DNA from: Ciona intestinalis
Lineage: Eukaryota > Chordata > Ascidiacea > Phlebobranchia > Cionidae
Direction: 5' to 3'
DNA length: 64,000 nucleotides
Assembly (NCBI RefSeq): GCF_000224145.3
Contig: NC_020175.2
Coordinates: forward strand, 4,675,585 to 4,739,584
The position numbers were made by a program, and so were the translations under genes. The notes beneath the pieces were generated by a model that was given only the letters and a program-made list of their open reading frames with translations, was not told the DNA's origin and ran no database searches. This document shows, in pieces, positions 9,636 through 20,100 of the stretch (position 1 is its first letter; each line of letters opens with the position of its first letter).

Positions 9636-11499
9636 TGTATGAGATAATGTATAAGCTTCTGTCTGTATAACTTTGAGAATAATAGACGACCGTCTCTGTT
9701 TTGTATCAGTGCGAATGGAGGGCGAGTTAAATGTCCGAGCTCTATTTATACAGCTACCTACAACTTCTTTTTTCGTGGCGTTTTATGTTACGTCATACTA
9801 AAACAATACGCCGTTTTTGCTTTAAAACGATACGCTTTCTCGTTATTTTTACCACAAGCTTTGAAATACATGTTTTATTTAGTATGTTGCAACCGTTAAA
9901 TGAAAAAAAATCTTATATTTTCTTTTTTTAAGGAATATGAACGTTTTTTGGTAAAAACATATCAAAACACGTCGGATTTTTGTTATAAAAACATTCAAAT
10001 GAAAATCTGTAGTTAAAAATAGTTGTTCCGTATAAAAAATGCTAAAAATGCATGTTTCTTTGCTGTTTTACACTAAAAACTAACCGCACGTGCCTACAGT
10101 CGCTTTGTTTGTAGTGCTATCGTTTCGCCGGTCGCGTGTTCAGCTGATCACGCGTCCAACGCCTGATCAGCGCATGGCCGTGTTAGTACATAAATTTTTC
10201 CACGGGCTTTTCGTTACTCCTGGTTGCACAATCGACTCCACGAAGAGATATGCTGGAATGGAAAATTTTACAGCAGTACCCTGGTAGTGGTACCGGGAAG
10301 TTTGCAGCGTCAGCTATTCTGTTGTAATATTTGCCCTAAGAGTGTCAATCAACAGAAATATGTTATTCAACTTTAAGGTAATTTAGCTTGATTGAAATCT
10401 GTTACATATTGGATTCAAATTAAACTGTTAAAGGTCAAATGTACAGGTAAACTGGTCAAAATGCGGTATGCACGCTTGCATTTCGAATGATTTAAAGTAA
10501 ACCTATAACATGTCATTGCTGGTAATCACCTTAAAATTACCAGCCAAAAACAAAATTGTCCCTACAACTTACCGTTTGTTCTTTGTAGCTGATATGTCAA
10601 AAATGCAAAAATCAGCTGATATGTCAAAAATGCAAAGTCACTTTTTTAAACAGCGTGCAGAGCGCTTGGTCAAAGTGTAGCGAGTCAATAAATCGAGTTA
10701 TGTAACACCGGTTTGACGTCATTGCTATTTTAACCACCTGTCGTTTAAGTTTACAACGTATGAGGTGCAGATAAAAAGGGAATGGCAATTTTAAACTTTA
10801 CTTCGGTATTAAACATCAGGCTCTATACATTTTTTCATTTAGTGTTGTCTATTTCTGCTGCATCTTAGCAAAGGAAGTCCAAAGTGCATTTTAGTATTGA
10901 CTCTGTATCACCATCGAGCGTTTTATATTAGGGTAGGAAAAGACGGGACACCTTCAGTACCTAATATTCAAATACCCTGATCGTTTTTTACATAATTAAC
11001 AGCGATCTATGGGAGTCGTGTGAACACGGTTTTAGAATTCTTTGAATGTTCTTTATTTATTACAAACTGGGACGAGAAAATAGGTTGAAAATGTGTCCCA
11101 TCTTTCCACATCCGACTACACATTTTCTTCTCATAGTTCTGTACCTTTAAACTTGAAGACTAAAAAGAACTACACAGTACGCGACAAAACGAGGTTCGGC
11201 AATGACGTAATAATACCTATTTCTATGTCAACACTCTTTTATTTCCGGCCTCGTGACAAGTTCGTTTGGGTTGTTATCCCGAGATTTTAAAGCTAGACAA
11301 CAAAATGCGACGAAAAGTATAATAGTTGACACTGTTACGCAATAAAAAGCACTACCACACGCGACCTTTTGAATTGTCTCAACGATTCTTCGTGTTAATC
11401 CTTGCAGCTCTGAAATGGGTAAAATTTTAGCACAAGATCTTTGATTTTACGGCCTATTGGGGGATAAGCCCGCAACAAGAGACCGTAAATAAGTTGCAT
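9636..11499. other. Intergenic region upstream of PSAT1
   Basis: Holds the PSAT1 promoter side (about 9640-9750) and a full-length MITE at 10930-11111. A 20-base phrase (AGCTGATATGTCAAAAATGC) occurs twice near 10588 and 10614. No coding region is convincing; the plus-strand frames near 9731, 10090 and 11093 lack domains and splice context. Confidence 0.6.
10930..11111. repeat. MITE, full-length copy
   Basis: Left end TAGGGTAGGAAAAGACGGGACACC and right end GTGTCCCATCTTTCCACATCC are imperfect inverted repeats. The interior shares CCTGATCG, ATCTATGGGAGTCG and TTTGAATGTTCTTT with other copies. At about 180 bp with no coding capacity, it is a non-autonomous DNA transposon remnant. Confidence 0.75.
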
Positions 11500-12961
11500 T
11501 TATTCAACCACAGCAAGTGTTAATATATTACCTGATACATCTCTGGCGTGTATTTTCCAATTCACTTTAAAATTGGGCTCATAATCGGGAATTAGTTTAC
11601 TTAGAACTTCATTGAAATATAGTGTCGTATCAGCACTGTATTTTGCCGAGTCTTCCACCAACGGGGATACCGTAATCATCAGCACACAGCCTGTATTAAA
11701 AGATCTAAGCTTGTTTTTCATTTTTTGGAACGTTTCTTAACTTTCTTAAATATAAGTCACATTCACTTATTTATTCATTTCTGCAATTATATATATTTTT
11801 TAAAGTTTTTACTAGGGTGGGCAAAGGTGGGACGTGTTTTCACTTTTCATTCTCTTATTTTGGCCCATTTTGTAGTGAGTAAAGAACATTTACAGATTTA
11901 TATGAACGTAGCCCCGTGACTCTATAAAAGACCCTTGTTAATTGTATATAACGATCAGAAAAAAATGGGACGGTGTCCGATTTTACCCAACAGTACTATA
12001 TACATTACCTGTTATAAAAGCTGTCGCTGCTGCCACGAATCCAAAACATTCGTTAACTCGTGACGCCATTCGAAAGCGGGTTCTTTGTTTTATTATTCCC
12101 AATATTAACAGAATCGCGGATATCGCGCATGCGCAGATACTTACTTTGAGTATAGCCGCTGTCAGAATTTCAAACGGCGATAAAACTGAAAGGTACGTTG
12201 AGTAGTTAGCAAGGAAATATAAGTGAAAAAAAAAACAGGATTAAAAAAACGTGAAAAGACAAAAAATAAAAGTTATCACGTCATTTTTTAGTGTCATTTG
12301 TGTTTTCTCTTTCTAACACGAAATAACAAGCACAACCAGAAGAGACTAAACAGACGTTATTAAAACGTATGTAACAAGTTCACAACACACCGAATAGAAA
12401 AACGTAGCATAGCCTACGCCATACACATACAGTATATAATCGAAAATCGGTTGATTTTATACCTTTTGTATCAATACATAGCCGATAATCCCCCACGCCA
12501 AACACTGAGTCTCCATGTATGCAGTACTGCGTTAGTGTTTGAGAAATGCACATTTGCTTTTCTACTATCCTTCTGAATTCGTCGAAGTCCTGGGAATGTA
12601 TATTAGATACGCCGCTTTATATCGGGTTTACAATCGGATTAATAGTACACTGCCGAATCTGTTCCATTCATTAAAAACATGATCCTACCTCATTCTTAAC
12701 ACGTTGCTGCTCTTGAAACTGTTCTGAAGTGTTAACTTTTTCCAACATCCTTTTCAAGGTGTTGGCGAACTTCGATCCCCGCGTTAACCCGTACAAATGC
12801 ATTATAGCAATATCACCAATGCTATCGTATATAAGGGTGATCAGTGGAAAGCATGCAGTCAGCCATGGGAGAACGCACAATCCAGCAGTCAGCAGAACAA
12901 CAGAGAGCACGAAGCAGAAAAATCCAAACAAATCGTACCAAATTTCTACGTTTCTCGCCAT
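11500..12961 (-). CDS. Unrecognised multi-pass membrane protein
   Basis: Four exons (12961-12689, 12589-12463, 12185-12009, 11690-11500) with GT-AG introns join in frame to 255 residues; phase matches at all three junctions, which supports a real gene. Residues about 10-48 are strongly hydrophobic (one or two membrane segments, FFCFVLSVVLLTAG...). Residues 60-130 are charged, with four cysteines (MCISQ, YCIHG, RLCID) that could form an extracellular loop. Two more membrane segments follow (AAILKVSICACAISAILLIL and FGFVAAATAFITGCVLMITV), then a tail of about 50 residues with acidic and basic stretches. Four segments around a Cys-bearing loop recalls claudin-like or other 4-TM families, but I see no diagnostic motif and do not assign one. 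A MITE sits in intron 3. It is divergent from RABAC1. Confidence 0.7.
11812..11995. repeat. MITE in intron 3 of the membrane protein gene
   Basis: Left end TAGGGTGGGCAAAGGTGGGAC; right end reads as its complement (GTGTCCGATTTTACCCAACAGTA). The interior has TAGTGAGTAAAGAACATTTA, as in other copies. Nearly all of the 318-bp intron is this element. Confidence 0.7.
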
Positions 12962-13632
12962 AACTGTTCAGATAGTTTAGATGTTGTATATACTATATAT
13001 TTACCTGAATAGTGAATAGGCTAGAAACTAATCGCTGCCCAACGAAGCTGAATGCTTTTAACCGGTGAACATTGCGCTTCCGATTACGACAGCGCTATAT
13101 ACTGTATAATTAATAAATAATTAAACTCAATGCATATACCTTTATCAATTCACAACAGCTTTGATGTAAAATGAACCCTAATACTGAATTACTACTTCAA
13201 CGCTTGGAATTTCTCTGCATTAAACGGCTATGAGATAACAGAATCGAACAATTGGCATTGTGTGTTTCTTGCGTTTACGGGTGAAAAAAATCGTGTGTAC
13301 AGTTTATTTTGTGCAAGTCTATGGACGTAAAAAATATGCTTATGCTACAATTTAGAGTGGACACACTGTCGACCACACTAAACGAATAGAGCATTTCGCA
13401 ACGACATATTTGAGCACATATATAGCGAAATGCCCCAATCTATAGAAACCTTATTACGGAACACGTAAGCAAGCAGACAGTAGTGCAACATGTTATGTGC
13501 TTACGTTTTAGAAAGTCAGTAAGTCTGTACGAATGGTTGTTTTTTTCATGCCGCAGTTTGTTGTGTTTGTAACCATATTTACCGTAAATTGTAATACGCA
13601 GAAATAGATTATATAAGTATTTATAACATATT
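12962..13632. promoter_or_regulatory. Divergent promoter region, membrane protein / RABAC1
   Basis: About 670 bp separate two start codons that point away from each other. I see no coding frame or repeat. A TACGCAG acceptor-like site about 30 bases upstream of the RABAC1 ATG might serve a 5' UTR intron or the spliced leader. Confidence 0.5.
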
Positions 13633-15183
13633 ATGACTGATTCTGAAATTCCAGTAACTGAAATCAGTACTGAAGGAATTACTGGGTAAGTAATGATAAT
13701 GTAATATAGAGTGAACTAATGTTAAAGGGTAATTCGTAACTGTAGTATTGGCTTCAACATAAAGTTTTAGCTTCTTAAAGTTTAGAAAGTTTGAGCTTTG
13801 AGGCATCTGCTCTCGTTGAATAGTTAATTATGTATTTATATTCATTAGATGTTAATTTTAAGCTATGGCATTGTTATTTTAGAATCTGTTTTAGTTACCA
13901 GTAATTTGTGTAGTTTAAATTAGTAATTGGCTAATTGCAACTTTTAATATTTTAACATATGTATTTATACACTAAATTTAACTTTGTCACTTTGCAGATC
14001 TTTAAAAAAGATGAATAGCCCAGCAGCGCGTGAATGGATAACTCAAAGAAGAAACAGTGTTCGACCATGGTCAGATTTCATTAATACAAATAAGTTTCGC
14101 AAGCCCTCTAGCATCTCCCAGTGGACAAAACGATCAGTTAAGAACATGGAGCATTATCAAACGAATTACTTGTTTGTATTTTCAGGCCTAATCATTTACT
14201 GCATGTAAGTTATACTTCTAGCTTGTATTGTTAGCTTTAACACATTTTATCGGCCAGATAAAAAAATGCAACTTCAAAATCTGGGCATGTTTGTGAGCAA
14301 TAAATTAAAAATAACAAATGTTTTTGTCACAGAATCACATCACCGTTATTGTTGATTGCTCTGCTTATATTTCTTGGCGCTTGTTACGTTATACACGTGA
14401 AAAATGAGAAATCAAACATCAAAATATTAGGTAATATTTTATTTTCAATCAGTCATCAATTTTGTATACATTATTGTTAAATGTATGTAGGAATGAACAT
14501 AACTAACTTTATCCTAGCGTAGACGGAACCACAGTCTTTATGACACAGGGTTTTATAAACCTAAGGCTAGCTTACGAATTTAGTCTGTTTTTCCATTTGT
14601 AGGGACTGTAGGATACTATAATGGGATATAACAATATATATATCTGTTTTTTAGGACAAGTACACTTTAATTTATTATATTCATATTCATAATATTCATG
14701 TTTATCCCAGGTCATGAAATAACACATATGCAACAATATGCTGTTGCCGGTGCGTTAACGTTCCCACTTTTCTTTGTTGCTGGAGCTGGTGCTGCTGTTT
14801 TTTGGGTTTTAGGTGAGAGGAGAAAGTTTTTTTAATTGCACAAATAAGGTATATATACAAGGTATCCTGCAAAATTTCAGATGTGTGAATTGGTTTCTAA
14901 AAGATTTTTATTTTTCGGTACATCTGTTTTACGATTATCAAATCATTTGACAAGCTAAAATAAAACAGTTAGGTAGTTTTCTTAACCTTTTCCCGAAACA
15001 AAACATTTTGGTTAATTAACTGTTTCTGAGCTTCTGTTGTAAACAATTTTCAACCCTATTCCATTATTTTTGCAACATCACCCAGGCGTTTCTTTTCTCC
15101 TCGTTGCTCTTCACGCTTCATTTCACATTTCTCCCGAGGAAGGAACGACAGAGGATGAAACCCCTTTCATGGAAACTGTTTAA
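13633..15183 (+). CDS. RABAC1: Prenylated Rab acceptor protein 1 (PRA1 family)
   Basis: Five exons (13633-13685, 13998-14204, 14333-14430, 14711-14812, 15086-15183) join in frame to 185 residues, the usual size for the family. PRA1 proteins sit in Golgi and endosomal membranes and bind prenylated Rab GTPases, acting in Rab membrane delivery. The conserved core follows the human protein closely: SPAAREWITQRR, RPWSDFINTNKFRKP, YYQ-like EHYQTNYLFVFSGLIIY, then the hydrophobic hairpins (ITSPLLLIALLIFLGACYV; AVAGALTFPLFFVAGAGAAV FWVLG) and HASFHISP near the acidic C-terminus. The N-terminal 20 residues are acidic and variable, as in other species. The AATAAA near 15938 is a possible end signal, about 750 bases past the stop. 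Confidence 0.95.
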
Positions 15184-17152
15184 ATCTTTCCACAGATGCT
15201 TCCATTAGCTTACACAGCTTTACTTAACCCAAAAAAAACTATTTTAGCCTTTTTCTCCCACATTAATTCTTTCACCAGACAATGAAAGAATGCAAAAAAA
15301 GAAGAAAAGTCTGGGATTGGATAAAGTGCATAGCTAATAATCTTTTCTTTGTATATTAATATATAAGAATCCTAAAACCTTACGTACTGCTTTTCTGTAT
15401 TACATTACCCCAATAGTATTGAAACAGTTCTTAAAAGTTTGTAGTTAAAACATAAAGTCACTTTTTTAAACTTTTAGTGATTCTGGGGCGTCATTGTAAA
15501 AATGCAGTTAACCCATAGTTGCAAGCAAAGAAAACCTAATTAAATAATGTGGTGAATATTATATATACTTTGGGTCTGCTTGTTCGTATAGATACATACA
15601 AGCGGGGTAAAATCTTTTTTATTGTGGGAAACTGTGGTACATGTGATGTCACCTCTGTTTTAAGTTTAGGTGCCATGTCATCTAGGCTCCCCGTATGTTA
15701 CGGAAACTTTATATATTGTGCTTAAATTGTGCCTTGAGTGTGGATCTTACAATATTTAGTTGTTGAAGCTTTAGATTCAAAGTCAATATTTTAAAGGATT
15801 AGTTTATATAGCATGCTTGAAGTGACCCTGTTTTTATTACCTTGGTATTATGTATAAATGCACTTGAAACATAGCCTATACTTGCTACTACATTATCAAT
15901 GCGTAGGACTGGTAAATGCTATTCATGTATTAAGTTAAATAAAACCATGTTCTTGCTATTCAAATTTAAAATATATTAAGTTGTAGTAAATTAAATAATT
16001 AGGTACTGCTATAACCAGGTAGGTCATGAATAATGTTGTGTTTCTCAACCTTTTTTTAAGAAAATATTAGGTATTAATAAAAAATAAAGCTTTGGCAACT
16101 CTTTCTCGAAACTATTTACCCAACATTTCCTAAACATAATAAAAACAATTTACTTTAAACCAACAGCCAAGGCATTGTGCACCAAAGTAGTAGGCAACCC
16201 AACCAAAACAAATAGCCCAGCACTTTCTGTATTGCCAAGGATTGCTTGGTTAATACATTGCGTTACTAAACGGAGATTATAGGTTTAAGGGCTAGTTTTG
16301 CTTGCCACCAATTAATGATACATAAAGATTCTTACATTTTTACTATTGATTTTGAATCTGAGGTACATAAAGTCTTTACGGTGTTGAACTTAATTGTAGT
16401 TTAACCTTATTGTTCCAGACTAAAGCATTTTTCCAACTAAGAGGTGTAGAGGCACTAAAACATCTTCTTCCATATAAAGTTTATTTGAAAATACAAAGAC
16501 AATGATTGGCGAGATAAGTATCTTGGTTATCAAGTGCAAATACAAAAGCTAATTTACAAAAAAAGGAACCCACTGAACAATTATTGGGCTTTTAAGTTAT
16601 AATTTTCAAGTGTTATACTGTTAACAGTGTTACCTCTGACTGATTAATCTCATTGCTAATCAACTATGTGAGGCAAGCAAGTTTAAACTGGAAACACTTC
16701 CCGGTTTAAGGTCCAAAAATTTCGGCAAAAAAATTGCACACGATAATAGAGCGAAAATCGAAAGTGACCATGTACACAAGAAAGAAGAGCTATGCTAAGT
16801 TACGAAAAAAGTTTTGAGGATAGAATGCAGATGAAAAAAAACAAGCACACACATTAAGTAATCTGTGATTCTGGACTACAGTAACTTATCTATCTCTGCC
16901 CTGGATAGTCAAAAATAAAGAGAAAAAGGCAGCAAGAGAACCAAACTTGGAACTTAAGACAGAGAGCACTTTTGAATGTTAACAGTAATTGCAGCAGTAA
17001 CAGGTAGTATTAGGCAGAAATAAGAAAGAACGTAATATTCCAGCCTAAATCATTTTTCTTTACTTTTTCTCTGCTGTGTGTAAATCCTACCTGACATTAC
17101 ACATGAGAGAACTATGTTGTATCGTGCACAGTGTATAACCCACAGAGATAAT
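15184..17152. other. Convergent 3' flanks of RABAC1 and UBASH3
   Basis: RABAC1 and UBASH3 converge here. AATAAA on the minus strand at 16480-16485 is the likely UBASH3 end signal, giving a 3' UTR of about 670 bases. No coding region is seen. The sequence is AT-rich with scattered SINE-like fragments. Confidence 0.55.
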
Positions 17153-20100
17153 CTATCCTTGTAATATCTTCCAATCAAACCTAGGGTTAGGGGCGTGGGT
17201 TAAAGGGGGGTACGGAGGGTCAACAATTTGCCAGATACCCAACTCTGGACAATCTTCAAGCACTAGTGATCCACAGTAAGGAATCTGAACATAGAAACCA
17301 TATTAAAGCACCAATAAATATCAACAAAATATGTGACGTTCGCATTATTTATATAATATATATATATATATATACAAACATATCAACACATACATGTATA
17401 TTACGAAATTCTATGTATAGTAGGCTACTTGGTAAATCGTAAGCTGGCATGAGGTGTATCAACATCTGTGTTATAATGACTGTCGTTCTCCGGCCAGGCG
17501 GGAATGAACAAAGTCACATTTATTCATTCATTTATAGTAGAAATAGACCTTAAATAACTGTATGAACAGAAAAGCTTACCTTAGTTACAATTCCCACAAA
17601 CTCTGGCATTGGTCGTGGGCTTAACCCTTGTATTTGACGGGAGAGACCATCTAGGGATCCTGCATGCCCGGTGATCAATATATCTCCTGTTGGTTGTAAG
17701 TTTCATAATTTTGTTGGATATATTAAAGTTGTTAAATAATTTGTAAATAAATTTCTTAGCAAAAACAGTTGTGTTACATAAAAACCTAATATTGTTGAAA
17801 ATGGTGCAAGTATAGTGACTACATCAAAAACTATGTTTACAAAACTTTTTTATGCTAAATTGGTAAGGTTCTACAGGGAGGCAGGAAGCATGCCGGTGGA
17901 CCCCGGATTTAGAGTTTACCCATTACCTCATGTTTAAAAAGCTGTGAATTTTGAAATATTCTCCATAATGTATATTATACAACAATAGATGTAATGCATT
18001 CCAAACATAAGACTTAAACACAAACCTTTTGTTTCCTTTGCAACTCTTGATATAAACTTATGACACCGCTTGAAATAATCGCTGCATCTTTCATTATGCG
18101 GCATGTCATCTTCAGAAACCCAACTTCGATAATTCTTGTCGACCTTTATTCCAAAGTTGTTCATACTTGAAGCATCCATAAACTTGGGCAATCCACCTAG
18201 TGTTAAATGGTGAACATTTACCATGAGACAGTATCTTTATAAATATGCAGATTTAAACTTGATTTTGATGACGAATTTCATTTCATTAATTTTCAGATCA
18301 CAATATCCCATATTTGTCACAAAATCACATATTTAACAAAATTATAGCCTATGATATAAGTATTAACCTGGACTCCACTTCATCCACTCATATAACGCAA
18401 GATCAACGTTTACGTTCAATTTCTTGTCATCGCCCATACCTGGATATTAATTATATGAATATGATAAAATGACTAGCTTTTTCATGCGTTTTTTTCCTAA
18501 ACAAATTTTTTTCTATATTCAATACCTTGGCTTATACCCAGTTGATTCACCAAGTATATTTTAAATATTACATTTACCTATTAAATTATAATATGTGTTT
18601 TAGCATAGAATAATGTCTATGGAATTAAACACATTGTCTTACCCTTCAAAATAGCATTCGCAGTCTGTAGACATCTTAGCGAAGGACTTGAAAAAACGTG
18701 GCTAAAATTCACCCCAACCCCTCTAAGACCTTGACCAGTCAAAAATGCCTGTAATGTTAAACAATAGACATATACTATCTGTAAATATATTTAAGGTTGT
18801 AAAGCATTCATAACAGGAAACCAGGTGTTAAAGTAATGTGCCAGCTCTGGTCTAAATTCCAAGTCACCTATTACCCTTTTTGCATGGTAATAATTATACA
18901 CCTAAGTACTGGCAAGAACAAAGCTAGCACACATAATGTCATAAGCGTGTCATCTGCTGTAGGGGTTGGTTGTTACTCGCATTATGCGTGTAAACAGAAG
19001 TATGGTGAAAGGACAGTTTACTTTTAAGAACCTAACCTTTTTTGGGTAAAATTTTTACAGTTTTAAGTTGGTAATAGCATCGTAAAGTATCAGAAATTAT
19101 ATTATAAACTTAAATTAGCAACATTTTGCTAAAATAGGCTAACTCAGTGTTTATACGCGCATAAATTGATGACCATGCAAAACAAGTTAAACAACGCGGT
19201 TAACAAATTACCAAATGACGACTTTATACGCATCGCTATTCGCATAAACATTTTAATATGCAAAAAGGGTATATAACATGACTTGCTTTTAGATACCTAT
19301 ATAACATGTTCTACCAAGGAAATTTCAACATTAGTATTTTTATCAAGTAACATAGATAATAAAAACCAGATAAACTAAAGCTGGGACTGGCATTCCACAT
19401 ACCTGGTACAAACCCATTTCAGTAATAGGGCTATCGTGGTTAAAATCTTCTGGCCCACCAACTCGTTTTGGAATCTTTTGCGGCATGTTAAGGTTTTTCC
19501 GGTGATAGTGGCCTAAGGGTGTTTAAATATTGTAAATATTATCATCATTTAAACATTGTTGTTATAGATTAACTGACATGTGCTTTGACTATTAATCACT
19601 CTTTAAACATGAAACTGCATGGGCGATTATGTGGGCAGCACTCCTGTACAATATACCATTGTGTTGAGCGTTGTAAAAATAAATAGCTACCACTAGCTAT
19701 TACAACAACTTCTGTTTCGGATAAACTTTCATACATGAAACAAAATTTCTTTAAGTTTACACAATGCACAAACAGATAATCAATTATGAGGTTTTCAATT
19801 ATAAAAAAAATGCAAAAAATGAAAATAAAATGTGACAAGCATATTTTGTCAATCAACTTTACCAACCAGACAAAATAAATCTCAGGTATTCCTTACGAAA
19901 ACTACCCTTTGTCAAGAGTTGTGCACAAAATACCTTTCTACACTACCTTGTTCATCAAATGACATTTTAATCCACTGTTTCCCAAACGTGACATCCACTC
20001 GCTCAGCGTGACGGAAAATATAAATTCTTCGTGATCTTTGGTTCATTGTTGGCAGTACAGGGGAGATACCTTTAGGTTTTTGAACCTAAACAAAAATATT

